This document shows, in pieces, positions 43,770 through 56,879 of a stretch of 64,000 nt of DNA (positions are counted from its first letter, which is position 1; every line of letters starts with the position of its first letter). The DNA is from Limnoperna fortunei (taxonomy: Eukaryota; Mollusca; Bivalvia; Mytilida; Modiolidae): the NCBI GenBank assembly GCA_944474755.1, contig OX104123.1:68193898-68257897 (forward strand). Reading direction: 5' to 3'. The notes under the pieces were generated by a model. That model had not been told where the DNA came from. It ran no database searches and saw only the letters and a list, made by a program, of their open reading frames with translations. Position numbers and translations under genes: made by a program.

Positions 43770-46700
43770 CTTTCTTTTTCGTTCTGTCTAAGTATTTCTG
43801 AAATAAGTACAGAAAATGTTTTTTTTTCAAACTTACAGAAAATGTAAAAATACACCATTTACCTATTAAAGAAAAATGAAAGGTAGTAGGTACAAGTGTA
43901 TTGTATCAGTTTTATCACAGAGCCTTGCCTATAACAGAATCATGTAAAACTTGCTACATCATGACATTGGCAATAAGTATGGACTCATCAGCCTTCCACA
44001 TATTTTATAAAATTTACAACAAAATCAAATTTTGAATGTTATCCTTCAAAATAAAATACTAAACAACAAATCATTTGTTTAAATAAAACGCTACACAATT
44101 TAAAAAGAAGAAACATAATATTGTTTCATCAACATTTCAAATAACAGCTAAACTACCTTAAAATGGTTTCTGAATGTTTTATAATAAAGACAAAACTTGG
44201 AAAATTCATTTATTTAGAATGTTGTCTAATGTATACAGATAAAATGAACATGCATACGGTATTATGTACCCTATAAGGATAAAGTAAAATATTTCCTTAA
44301 TTATGACAATTAAAATAACTACGTTCATTTGTTTTAGCCTTATACCGAGCAATTTGGATCTTTTAGAAGTCAAATTATTTCCCTTTTTTCTCAAAATGAC
44401 ATAATGACCGAAGTTAAAGTTGAGTTAAAAATTGCACAATGTCAGATTGTTGCTATGAAGAACATGAACAGACTCCAATAGTTAATGCAGAATGAAGCTA
44501 GTTGGTACAATATGCATATTTGTTGTAAAATGTTTATACATACTGAGGTTAAAGTAAACTCGTTGACACGGTATATATGCGTTTTTGTACATTGGGATTT
44601 TTTTTACAAATTATCATTAAGTAAACAGCAAACATGTATTATATATACAAGCAAATTATTTAATGACTACTTAAAGCATAGTTTACATACTTAAAGTAGA
44701 TAATTTATATTCAAACGATAATAGATATTATAATAAATCATTATCATAAAAAATATTATTTACATGTAATAAATTTCTTTGAAACAAACATAAGTACTTG
44801 GTAATAGTTAAATGAAAACTGATACAATTAAAAATGTATACACTCGAACCTAGTAGTCTCGATCTTGGTTGACTTGAAACCTCGATTATTCCGAAATAAT
44901 TTTTAAGTCCCAGCATTTTTCCATATCTACAATGAATTTCTTTCTAAGATGTAATGATCTCCGTTGTCTCAATATTTCGCCTACCGCTGTCAATTCAATA
45001 CAATATCAATTGGTGGCATTTTAACCCCTTCTCTGGAAGTAAATTTTGCTGTCGATAATATATATCATAACTTACAATTTCATTTGTTTTGTTACTAAAG
45101 TCACTTATTAAACTTACTTAATTTTTATCCACACACCTGTTAAACATTGTCTATTGCAATTTAAATTCAATTTGGTAATTTAATAAAACGAATCAATAAT
45201 CAAAGCGCAGTACATGGATTATGAACGTCAATGGATGATCTGCTCATAAATGTCCGAATTATGATTTCATGCTTAATTAAAAAAGATAATAACTGAATTT
45301 TTTAAATCTTGTTAAAGATTTGTGTTTCGTTTATTTGAAGACATTCTGTTATTTTAATTGACTGGTGTATTGTTTTCAATTATGTAACAGTCTGTATTCT
45401 ATATTTAGTGCTTTAGAACTGTAAATTTATAAGTGCTTCTTGCTATGTTTTTCAATGATTTCGTAATAATGTTTATAAATTTGATGGGAATATTTGTTAA
45501 TTATTGTAGATTTACTTGAAGGGATACATAGCGAAAATACTTTGATATATCGCTACAAACACAAACTATGCTGAAAGTTCGAAACCAATATACATTTTTG
45601 ACACATCACATAATGAAAATGACTTCACATCCTCAAACAGATTGACTCGAAGTTCGGATAACTTGATATATAGTTTTAAAACATGTATTTGAGTATATCA
45701 AAGGGTTAGAAAGATTCCATGTTGATTAATACCTTGTAAAGAAGGTTTTTGAAGCACACAATTCATCACACCCTCTTATTCTCTAATTATTCTTATATCT
45801 TTAATATTATTCTGGTACATTCCATTTATCTAATATATTGTACAGATCTTATCTTACACATATAATATAATTAGTATTCAATTGTATGCATGCTCTGTGA
45901 ACGTTCTTTTGTAGCATATTGTATATTTGGAGAAGCCATCATAAATTTGTCTAACTTGAGTCTTATCCTATTTGCAAATTTGAGAAAATAAAATATGTTT
46001 AAACTAAAAAACTCGATATATTTTTACGATCCCACAAACTACGATTGATCAAGATTTGAACTGTAATTATTACTCAATTTAAATGGTTTTTTAAAGTTCT
46101 AATAAAATTTATATTTTACACTAGTATCAATAATGTCTGTTAATGTTAGAACCGAATTAATCATGTACTTGTTCAGATATTGGTTGGAAAATGTCAACCA
46201 AAAACTGTTTGTTACATGTACCTTGAATAGGAGTCTTAATTTTGTTTAATTTTACATTAATTCTACTTAAGGATAGTTCAAACGAAACTATGTAAGAACT
46301 CCATTTAAGTGAATCAATAGAAGACGAAAAATTCCGAAAGAATTAAATTTTTGTCCCGTTTTGTTTATTTACGGTCTTAATTTTCATGACAGTTATTGTA
46401 ACTCATTTGGAAAATCTAATATATAAATGGTGGAAGACCAGTCATGTCTTTTTTATAAATAGTGCAAAATAAAATATATCTTAAAAATATAAGACGTCTA
46501 GATATTTTGCAGATATATGTTCTTTTGGCGACAAACTAGTTTGATCCCGTGGATGCAAGATTGCGCTCTAGCTACTTTAAGACGTTAATCAACTTGCCTG
46601 TAGTGTTTAGCCTCCGTAGTACAGGTTCATCGTTGTAAGTATTTTTTTGTAATTTATTGAGGAAATATGTCATTAAAACTCATTTTACAAGGCGGAAGTA

Positions 46701-48355
46701 CAATACTAGTGGATGAGAGGTATCCGGCGAGCAAGAACAATAACATTTCTCGCCTCCATTTTTAGTCAAAAACAAATCTAGAATACCCAAATATTAAATC
46801 AATTCTGAAGCAAAACCACATTATTTGTGGAAAAAAACGGATGAAATTGTCTACATCAGATTGTTAGAACCGAACGAGAAGACTACACATATTTTTGCGA
46901 GATGTCTTTTAATTTTTTCAACTGTTTACATTACAAATCGACAGGTAGGCATTTTGACCAAACTTGTTTGAAAACACTTAAATACAGCACCCAGTCGTAT
47001 CCATTGACATAAACAGATATAATTAAACCGATAAAACGTAAAATTCATATATTAATTTATTTTTTGTTATTATCAACAAAAATAGCAATATTTAGGAGCT
47101 TTTTTATAAGGGGTATAAAGGAGTTCTAATAAGCAGTCTATATTATATATCACAATCCACCTAAATATTTATTACAATAACGTTTTCTAATGTTGAGAAT
47201 ATATTGGTTCCGGGTTTTCAGTTTTGCTATGATTGTGTAATAACCAGAGCGATGCCCTTTTTACAGTCACTTGCCCTTCTTCAAGTTCCCGGCAGTAACA
47301 AGGCTTTCTCAGCCAATAAATCTATTCTGCCTTAGAAGTCGCAGATAGGATAACCAGTCAAAAACAAATATTCAAATTTTATTTCAAAGTTCATGAAACA
47401 TGTTGAAGTGGTATATAGAACATCAAGTGGCAAAAGAGTACAAGAAAAAATACAAAGTTCTTAGTAACTCAACAAATATTTGCAAAAATGACATATACAT
47501 GTACAAAAAATACATATACAAATAACATCATAGCAAAAACTATACCTCAAAATTCCAATTTGAAAGTTCAGCACTATAACTTGACCAACATTAAGCAACT
47601 ATATGATTTATGCCTAAAAAGCCTAAATTGCTGTCTATAAACTGTATGTGTGTAAATTTTCTCATGTATGAGTGTCAATAGAGCTCGTATACTAAGTACC
47701 TCAATTAGAACATATTGGCACGAAAAGATTAATAAATGTATCTGTTCGTACAAATTGCAAAATATGGATGCATGTAAACAGTGTGTAATTACTTTGAGTG
47801 TCATGAGCACACAAGCAAGCAATTGGTTATCGAGTAATACTAAACATTTGTATCACAAAAAGGGTAGCAAATACAGATACAGTGTATATAAACGTACATT
47901 GTGAGCTGACATGGTTAGGTACAACTTTACTTTGCAAATATCAGGAGACTTCTTCATACAGGGAAACGAAACGTATAAATGTACTAAAACCTGGAGTACA
48001 AAATTTTATTGTTACACTAGGAACAGGACACTCCCCGTCTGATATTTTTCCAGATATCACCCACATCAATTAATTTAAATGTTACAATGCCAAATACCAA
48101 CTAATTTAAGTACTCCAAGAAATCATACAAGCATACTACCAAACATAGTATACACATACCCTGAAAAATCCTAGCATAAATGTAGGATGAAAAGGCGTAA
48201 CATACAAGTACATGACAGATTATAATTAAAAAATGTCAGATACTATTTCATAATAACAAGCTATTCAAAGAGTAACTAGTAATACGAATATATTAGTCCA
48301 CTAGTAATACCAGCTCGTTTATTGGACGAATGTGTTATTTTTTATTCCTTACACA
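43770..48355. other. Intergenic, nothing recognised
   Basis: AT-rich sequence. Several frames of 60-82 codons occur (for example 47,574-47,904 on both strands), but none has a domain, splice support or start context worth calling. Confidence 0.45.
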
Positions 48356-48359
48356 GACG

Positions 48360-48500
48360 AACACTGACTTTTCCAACTAACTGGTCGTAAATGCGAAAAA
48401 ACTTCAGATATGATGCCTAACGGCCATTATACTCTATGAGTGGATTTCTCGCGAAGTAACATCACGTCTCCAATTTTCAGAATGTCATTCACATTTTACA
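48360..48500 (-). pseudogene. BEL/Pao pol C-terminal block
   Basis: LKIGDVMLLREK, then after a stop WPLGIISEVF, matching the conserved integrase C-terminal 'GDVVLL..WP.G.I' region. Broken. Confidence 0.65.
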
Positions 48501-48638
48501 TTTCTGTCTATTTTAAAGAAAATGTAAAAAGTCATTTCTTCAACGTTTCCAAAAGATGTCGGACATTACCTGAACGTGTTTCCACTGTGCGTGGTATATA
48601 TTGTTTGAGTCGTAGGACTCGGCATTTATAGATAGGTA

Positions 48639-49347
48639 TTATACTTTTTCCGTAAGAAGCAATGACGGACTCAAAATCAAAGGTTTTTCCGGGTCTGTTG
48701 AAATTTGAGCAATCGGTCTAGAGTTAATTATAGCGACAACTTCCGCCATAAAGGTGACAAGACATTCGTGAGTCAAGTTTTCATATTTGATTTCATCCAA
48801 GATTTTCCGAGATAACCTAATCATCCTCTCCCACACTCCTCCTATGTGGGAAGAGTGCGGAGGATTGAGTTTCTACACTGAACCAGAGTCACGAAGAAAC
48901 GTTTTGACTGCTTTATCCACCACAAAGATCGCCTCAACATTTAAATCATCTTTGGCTCCTTTGAAATTTGTTCCACACTCTGAGCGATACACTTTTACTG
49001 GACCTCGTAAAGACTGAAAGCGTCTAAGTGCATTAATAAAGGACGAACTGCTAAGATCTAGTTGTCATACAAGTGAATAAAAGGGCCCAACGTTTACTAT
49101 TTGAAGAGCCGTCTCTGGTTTTACGTGTGACAACGTGCCATGACCCAAAGGTATCAACACCCACGTAAGTGAAAGGTGGCCCAGGTGTCAATCGGTCAGT
49201 GGGTAAATCAGCCATTAAAGGTAACGCACTTGTATTCATAGCCTTGACTCCAATCAAAATTTTCTTGTCTAGCTCAGGGTTAACTAACGGAAACCTTTGA
49301 TACCAGAAGAATGCATACCGGATGTTCCGGTCAACGAAGCCATGCAC
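48639..49347 (-). pseudogene. BEL/Pao integrase fragments
   Basis: 49,347-49,051 reads MADLPTDRLTPGPPFTYVGV, then DTFGSWHV, the start of the integrase core with its first Asp. After a frame break, 48,836-48,639 reads VWERMIRLSRKILDEI-like, then FMAEVVAIINSRPI, the late integrase block. The middle of the core, with the other acidic residues, is not continuous. Confidence 0.8.
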
Positions 49348-49399
49348 TTTCTTTCAAATCGATACCACATGTAAACCTTGTGCTACAATCGGCAGGATT

Positions 49400-49640
49400 T
49401 AGATGTGTTGGTACGAAATTTCATTGGTCAGATGATGCGACTTTCAGTATACGTGAGACACGGTTGGATACATATGTATGAAAACGTCTTGTCATATTGT
49501 TCAGGTATCCAAGCACAACCTTGCTATCAGAATAATACTTAATTTATTCTGGTAATACCTTAATATTGCTACAATTGTTCCACTCTGATGCCAAGACTGC
49601 GGCTCACAGTTCAAGCCTAGGAATCCATTCTGAGGTGACA
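49400..49640 (-). pseudogene. BEL/Pao RNase H fragment
   Basis: In broken frames, an RLEL-like start at about 49,610 and the block YYSDSKVVLGYLNN, then RRFHTYVSNRVSRI (about 49,540-49,450) match the BEL/Pao RNase H region. An in-frame stop precedes the SDSK block. Confidence 0.7.
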
Positions 49641-49981
49641 ACTTCGCTTTTCCTCGAAGAAAATCTACATGAATTCCTTCATGATCTACGGTAGGCAAAT
49701 AAGTTTAATGAATCAACTTCACTGACGGAGATGTCAAAGTACATGCGCGTAATTAACAGATTCGTAAGTGATAAGATAGATGCTCTCCAATTATTCCACA
49801 TAATTTGGAATCTTGGTTCCAATGGATCATCCCAATTTGTTCCTGAATGAAAAACTTATCGTAGCAAAATATTTCCACTGATTGTAATCGGAGACATGAA
49901 ACCAATAGGATCGAAAACGAAGACAATATACCTCTACGAGTGCAATGTTTTTCTTTTGTAAATGGATAAAAATTGAAGGTA

Positions 49982-50482
49982 TTATTGTTTTATGTCCCAT
50001 GTAAGACCAAGACTACCATATAGCGGAAACTTACTTTCTCCTATATCTAAAGTGCTTAAATCACTACTAATATCCTGTTTCGGAAAAGCCTTCAAAACAT
50101 ATGACCTAAAAGATACGATTTTATGTGGTCTAATTTGTCCAGTAACTTTAAGCCATTCCTGTGTTCTTGTAAGAATGTCAATCACCAGCTGGGAATCAGG
50201 TAATGAGATTAGCCGGTCATCAACATAGAAATTGTTGCGAACAAATTGTTTAACTTCAGCGTTGTAAGTTTCAACAGTTTTGTGCAAACCAAATATTGCG
50301 ATAGCTGGTGAAGGAGATTTGCAAAAGACGTGTACTCGCAAACGATTTTTGATTAACTCGTTATCTAGTTTGTTGTTTTGGTACCAAAAGAACCGTAAGT
50401 AATCTCTGTTCTTTGTATCAACATAAAATTGGTAGAACATTTGTTCTATATCAGCTACTTTGTCCTTTCGAAATCGGAGCAA
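49982..50482 (-). pseudogene. BEL/Pao reverse transcriptase fragment
   Basis: 166 codons open. Contains KVADIEQMFYQFYV, LRFFWYQNN, LRVHVFCKSPSPAIAIFGL and NNFYVDDRLISLP; the YVDD catalytic box is at about 50,217-50,228. It ends SLGLTWDIK. This block order is diagnostic of BEL/Pao RT. The N-terminal palm and the protease are missing, so it is a fragment of a dead copy. Confidence 0.9.
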
Positions 50483-50549
50483 AATACCAAGAAGATTATT
50501 AGTGAAATCAGGTCACGGCAAAAGCATCTGATTTAACGAAACACTTTCA

Positions 50550-50910
50550 AATGTTGAGAAAAATCCCTCTTATGCGATCTGGTTTGTTGGGTTTGATAGA
50601 CACCAAACAAAGGACTTATGCAGCACTATTCCAATTTTTCTTTCCTACGGTGTTTTTTCAGATTTTTACAAAATCAGCAATTCTAAGGGATAGACGTAAT
50701 AGCCTGTTTTACAAGAAAAATGGCTCGTCCGTGCTTTCATTTAGTTTTACAATAGGAACCATACTTTTGTTGATAAATATTCTCATGTGAATATATGATA
50801 TGCAGAAATTTTTTTACAATTTTTGAATTCAGCACACAATGATTGTACTGTGATAATCATTCTTAAAACTTGTTAGTAAGTAGTTGTGTATGATTCTTCC
50901 TGTCGTTGTG
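50550..50910 (+). repeat. Penelope-like C-terminal/3' debris, copy 1
   Basis: 50,690-50,910 matches 51,740-51,960 (ACAAGAAAAATGGCTCGTCC, TTTCATTTAGTTTTACAATA, GATATTCTCATGTGAA, TTCAGCACACA). Both derive from the region after the RT in the Penelope-like family. The 79-codon frame at 50,551 is not supported. Confidence 0.6.
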
Positions 50911-50929
50911 GGGGTTTGAGAGTACTTAT

Positions 50930-52080
50930 ACTGTATTCTGGCTTGTTCCCGGACGCCTTTATATAGATACACAATGTTAATTTAAGACAAACAAGTAAAA
51001 ATTATGCTGTTGTAACTATTTGTTTGATCTTACATATACAAAAGGTTAATAACATGTTCCGAGTAAGATATTTTGTTTCACTTTTGTAGCAATAAAAGGT
51101 GAAAGTAGACAAAAGTTCAATAAATTTTAAGTCGTAATACATGTATAGTGAAAAGAAAGAAAAATGATTACGACAAACGGAGCAAATCAATGGTAATTTG
51201 TGACACTTCGTAACAATAGCAATGAAACAAGTTTGTGGTATGATTGATCGATAACGTATATGTAATTATCGAAGAACGCGTTTTTCAGCAGGAAATCTCA
51301 TTTCCACTGGGTACAAACTGAGCCAATTTGATTGTGTATTCTTAACAAACGTCTTATTAAAGACAGGAATATACCAGAAGATAGGTCCTTTAATTTCACT
51401 TTTATATAAATTGAAGACGTGCGTACAATTAGCAAACCTCAACTTGCCAAGGGGCTTCTGTTAAGATATCCTTCAGAACTGAAAATTTTAGGAACCACAG
51501 AAACAGCTTCATCTACATAATATTTAAACCTACACCTCAAATATGACGCCAATGGTCATCATAGCACAAAAGGTTTGCGGCAAACGAGATGATTTTAATT
51601 TCAAAATTACACATTTTATATAAGTTTATATTTATGCAGCAATATTTCGGCTTCTCTTGACTACGGTGTCCTTATTGATCAATTGATCAGGTATAAATGA
51701 GCTTGCAGTTAGTATGCTGATATTTGCAAACGACACCTTTTTCGTAGGGATAGACTTATAAGCCAAGTTTACAAGAAAAATGGCTCGTCCGTTAGTTCAT
51801 TTAGTTTTACAATAGGAACCATTCCTTTATTGATAGATATTCTCATGTGAAGATAAGATTTGCAGCAAGTTTTTCCAATTTTTGAGTTCAGCACACAGTG
51901 ATACTATGATAATCATTCAATACGACTGTTACTGAGTAGTGGTGTATGATACCATTTTCAATAACACAAGAACTCGCACATTACAATAAAGGAAGCGAGG
52001 TTTGGCATGCTGGACGACCATGTTTAACCTTTTTAACACAATAGCTCTTTTGAAATGCTCGAACCATGTCAGGAGAGTTG
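50930..52080 (+). pseudogene. Penelope-like RT relic with 3' tail, copy 2
   Basis: From about 51,285: TCAGCAGGAAATCTCATTTC, ACTGGGTACAAACTGAGCC (decayed 'GISMGTKCAP' block), CGTCTTATTAAAGACAGGAA, the palm block, TTTAAACCTACACCTCAAAT ('LDLHLEYD'), then the tail ending at about 52,080 (CATGTCAGGAGAG). 50,930-51,060 resembles 20,950-21,120 in intron 2. All frames are broken. Confidence 0.65.
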
Positions 52081-52099
52081 AACCAGGTTTTATGATTTT

Positions 52100-54240
52100 A
52101 AGTCACAATAATCCAGGTTTGGTGAATCCAGATTAAATCCAGCCACTGCGTCAGCACACGGTATGGTATCCTGGATGCAACCACTGAGATTGAATGTGCA
52201 AATACAGGTGTAGTTATGTTCACAAGCACTAACGGCTTTTCTCCTGTTTGGTCTTCTCTGTCATTAAGATGATCTAAAACTTGTGTGCAGTACTAGTCAT
52301 GGACCGTGTATTTTGGTTATATTAAAGATCTAGAGACTGAAGCATATCTGCGCATCCAGTCAAAACAAACAGTAGGGAGATGTTGTCTTTGAGATGTTAA
52401 AGTTATCGTTCTCCTCGATAAGCTTTATATACGTGTCATTAAATATGCAAACACATTTCAGATTTACGGACCTCTCAGACAGTGGCTGGTCGTCAACGAT
52501 TTACTCTATAAATATTACGAAGATCAAATTATATTCAATTCGACCCTCTAGATTAATTTAAGTGCAAATTAAGTCTAGCATTTATCTGCATGTATTGTCT
52601 AGCTAAGTATACCTCACGATAAAACTGAAAAGAGGATGGATAAAGAGGGAGATATAGCATACGTTACTTGAAATGTTGTATAACAAAAATAAAACATGTG
52701 TCAGTCAGAAACTCATTATGGTCAAATGTCAAAAACTGTGATACGTGGAAAGTCACATTTAAATGATTTACCCACAGGCCAAATATAAAAAGCCTACCTA
52801 CAACGAGGACATAATTAAAGCCCAGATACAATTTTTCATTTATGACACAATAATTGGACTATGAAGTCAAGGTTAATAATTATGGTTTGCATCATGTTGT
52901 CTTAAAATGGTCTCACACATGCCTTATATCACAACCTTAGCTCAAACGAGAAAAGTGAAGAACCGAACGGAAATACTGATAACTATAGTGCAACCGCCCT
53001 GGTCTTGGCGTTGGCGTAGTAAATTATCAGAGTATGCCATTTCTCATAGCTCTGAATAACATGGAGTTTTATCACAATCGCTTTTACTCCGATCAATTCA
53101 TGACTAGAACAAGCGATGGATGTGACATAGAGTGTCTGGAATGCGAAAATAAGAAAACAAAGTGTATTTGTAATAATTCCTAACCATCTCACTAAATGGG
53201 TAAACAGAATAAGATTTGTAGTTTATAAAAACAATACTGAGTAACAATTGGTTATAATGAATAAGGATTTAAAGTGTTAGTGAAGAGATGGAGTAAAGGA
53301 ATAGATTTGATGTTTCACTTTAACAGTGTTTAGTTCAGTTAAATATTTTTAGTACGAATAATGGTATTAATATTGAGTGCAGGTAAAACAAATCTACAAA
53401 TTATGCTTGATTGAGTGCTCTAAAAGTTGCTAAAATAAAAACCTAATGGTATTGAATCAGACAATTTACTCGTTACGTTTAATTAAATTTACAATTAGGA
53501 ATCTACATGATAACAAAGTTGTACAATAAAAGACGATAAAAGGCTATAAGACTAGGATATCTTAAAACAAAGTCATGTTAAACGCTGTATGATTCTCCTA
53601 TTTCACCCTAACAAATTGTTTCCTAGAAGAGACATCGAAATACATTATATTGCTTTGCAATTACAAATGTCTATTGTGAAGAATTTTTTCATAAATAATA
53701 TCTAAGTTTCATTACCTTTTTATATACAAGAGTTGTTAATTCAGAGTTACATTTTCCCTGCTATTTTGTGACCTGCCGCTTTAATTTTAATTTTTTGAAG
53801 ACCTTTCCAATAAGTTGGTTCAAGCCCTTATGTGTAAAACATTTCTGTCGTTTCTTTGCACTACCAGCCTATTTATCTTTATTGCACATGAAATTCCATT
53901 TACTGGATTTGTGGTTATAACTGCTGAAACATTTTTAAAAAGTAGCGAATGACTTACGTCAAAATTTCACGCAGCCCTCCCAACCCTGGTGTTGGATGTT
54001 CTATTTATGATAGGGTTGCATAAAAAATAAAATTCTTTGAATTCAAAACGGAATATCACCTTTATTGACGAAAAATACCTATCCTATCTAAATAAGCCAA
54101 TAGAATAGTCTCGTGCACAATTGTCACTCTGCATGGAGTATATCAACACCATAATGTATGTTCGTAGGAGATACACCTATTAACCAAATTGCCTAAACAA
54201 ATCATACACATGGAAAATGCTAGTGTGTTTAAAAAGTCTC
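52100..54240. other. Intergenic; one possible ribozyme-repeat relic
   Basis: Mostly unassigned. At 52,993-53,030, GTCTTGGCGTTGGCGTAGTA, then AATTATCAGAG, resembles the post-cleavage part of the hammerhead repeat, but no core is present. Nothing else supported. Confidence 0.35.
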
Positions 54241-54970
54241 CATGTTGAGTTGATACTTGTATCAAAACAACCATGTACAATGTTGGGGTTCAGTATACAT
54301 GAATCCCACAAAAATTAAATAAAGCATCCTCCAAATAAATTGACTACATAAGGAAAAGTCAAATCTAGGAATGGGAAACACTACGTATGACTCAGCGTAT
54401 TTGAGACACTGATTTCCCATAACGGTCAATTAAGTCATGGTGACGACCATATAACTTCTGGAGAGATAACATCAACCTAGGTACAACAAACCCTTGTTTG
54501 AGTAGTTTAGCAGTCAACAGCAGTGATCGGTCTAGAAAATCGCAATACCGATCGCAAGATCTAGAATAACGTATAAGTTGTAAAATGTACACACCATACG
54601 CTGGAGTTGCTGGAATGTTGCTGTCGATGAACGGGAAGTTCACAATTGGAAAGTTGAAGTAATCACGTTTGTCGTATAGTCTAGTTTATAATTTTCCTGA
54701 TTATATTTCTAGAAGTAGGTCTAAGTAAGAGGCTGACCTTAGTGTATTGGTGGTGTCTTTAATTTCAAGATCGTTATGGTAAATTGAATGTAAATAGTCC
54801 CCAAATTTTGCATTGTTGGAGGGACAAGACATCATCAATATAGCGGAATGTTAATTTTCTATGTTTCTCAGTGTCTTTTCTTTTTTCGGCAGGCTTTCTA
54901 GGAACTCAGCCACATAAGATTACAAAACAGGTCGGCGAGGAAAGGAGCACAATTAGTACCAATTTGAATA
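54240..54970 (-). pseudogene. Penelope-like RT relic, minus strand
   Basis: Starts at about 54,965 with GTNCAPFLADLF, continues through decayed palm sequence, and has a longer open piece at 54,643-54,392: NIPATPAYGVYILQLIRYSR, then FLDRSLLLTAKLL, then LYGRHHDLIDRYGKSVSQ. These blocks are the usual C-terminal part of this RT family. Frameshifts lie between them. The catalytic YIDD box is not preserved. Confidence 0.75.
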
Positions 54971-54974
54971 TCAT

Positions 54975-55430
54975 AACTAACTCAAACTTACGATAGTAAA
55001 ATTTTATAGAATAATTGAATTTGTGCTTTCCATCCAGTGAAAATTTGTATCTGTTCAGGATAAGAATATTTTTACAAAATAATAAATCTTCTGAAATATA
55101 CAACTGTAAGTGTTCTGGATAAATATTGGGTATTGAGTAGGGATGAAAGTATTAAGTTTTTGTACAGGGAACAATAAGCCTACTATTTTTTCAAAACCTC
55201 TCTTAGTCGTCTTTATTGTTCATGGAGAGTGGAACTCTCTGATAAAGTTACCTATTATACGTGACTAGCATCCATCGGAGGGCTTTCCATATCCCTCATC
55301 TGGGGACGCGCTGGCAGCTCTTTGGACTGAGTACTAAAGATTAACTAACGCGGAATTAAAATGTGTTAATCTACTTGATGTGAGCGAAATCTATTTGTCT
55401 TTAATCCGTCAACGTTCTATAGTCCTTCAG
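54975..55430. other. Intergenic, nothing recognised
   Basis: No gene or repeat supported. Confidence 0.4.
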
Positions 55431-56870
55431 CAATTAGCTAGCAATCAGTCAGATCAGCCAAATTGTTCCCCATCCGTCCATCCGTCAATTGACGGATTTG
55501 GAACGACTTGACTTATCTGACGGATTGATTTGGACTGATCGCTCCTATCCATCCACTCAACTTCTGGCCAGTGAAATTAATATTTCGAAATGTTGAAATT
55601 CGTTTACCTTGCAAATATTCGAAGTTTTAAAATGTCAACTGGTATTTCCTTATTTCTGGCTCGTTTTACCTAAACATGATGCTTAAACTAGTCTAAAGGT
55701 ATTAATGATATAAATGGAAATTCCTCCCAATCTATAACTAATGCATCTGTGACGGAATATAAACATAACATGTGGCATTTGATTTAAAATAATAATACTA
55801 ATAAACAAAAATATAAAAAAACACTAATATCAAATTAATAAATCAATAAAATATGTTATTATTCAAATTGAAGGCCGCTCTTTTAAAGAGCAAGTTTTGA
55901 AAAGGGAATGTTTATTCGATATGACTATACTGACAAGGTTTCAACCGATCATTTCTCCGCAGCGTTATTGGTGCATCGTGGCTGATTGGTAAGTCATCTA
56001 CTATTTATCACATACTCCAACTTAATTGACAAGGATTGTCGGATTTAACTTATATTCCTGGCTTCCTTCCCGCCCACCTCCAATAAAAAATGGACGCCAT
56101 GAAATAACTAAAATGTTGATGAAATCCCTAAATCAAACAATGCAGCGCAATTTTTTTAACCACTTTAATTGCGTGTCAAATAAAACTTGCGATAACTTTA
56201 TATTTAGTAAACAACGTGTTTTCTTTGCCAATTGGTGTTCAACAGTTAAAGAATTGCTTATAAATAACAGTTTATAATTGATTTTAAAATGTTGTAAACT
56301 AAATAAAAACATGCAGGTATACATTTCAGTAACTTGACTTGTTTTTTTTTCTAATTGTTGTGTAAAAATGATGTCTGTCAAAAAGAGACCATGTCCTTTG
56401 CTAAATGTGTAATAACTCTGTTACTGACAGCGACTTACGAAAAAATTTACATGTAACGGGTCACAGGAAATAATCAGAAATCACTTGTCGTGGAAATAAA
56501 AAAGAGGATCAATAATGGATTACGAACATAAAACATTTACCTCGTCGCAATTGATGTGCCTTAAATGAACGGAGTTTTTTAAGGTTACAGCGATGCCCTG
56601 TCTTAAAGAAATTAATGCTTAATTTTATAATGTAAAAAATTGTCTCATGTGTATTAACTGTTCTTTTGAATACATGCGATTATTTTATAAATTCATATAT
56701 ACAATAATTAAATGACGTATTCTGGATCGAACTGATTGGACTGATCGATGACAGTTACCAAGGTTAGGACGGATTCATAATTTTGGACGGATGTATTCGT
56801 TAGCAACCCGTCAGCGTTTTAAAATCCGTCATCTATCAGTTATCAGTCAAAGCGTTGCGTTTACGGGTGC
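55395..56870. repeat. Region bounded by GACGGAT/ATCCGTC heptamer clusters
   Basis: 55,398-55,550 has five GACGGAT or ATCCGTC heptamers, and 56,745-56,840 has three; both clusters also contain TTGG or ATTGGACTGATCG. Arms this far apart could be ends of a decayed element, but I cannot align them well. The interior is AT-rich and non-coding. Confidence 0.35.
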
Positions 56871-56879
56871 AATTACTTA

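Larger units (their letters stand above)
48360..50520 (-). mobile_element. Decayed BEL/Pao LTR retrotransposon, internal part
   Basis: Read on the minus strand from 50,520 downwards the pol order is RT, RNase H, integrase, integrase C-terminal region, all in that order but in different frames. No gag, protease or LTRs were identified. Blocks: RT 50,482-49,982; RNase H about 49,640-49,400; integrase 49,347-48,639; a GDVMLLRE block near 48,450. Confidence 0.85.

Noticed and set aside
43981..43993. CTGATGAGTCC on the minus strand, a possible hammerhead
   Set aside because: No GAAA box or complementary stems are nearby; only the heptamer-like match is present.
47574..48073. Frames of 63-82 codons on both strands
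   Set aside because: No domains, no repeat family and no splice context; consistent with chance.
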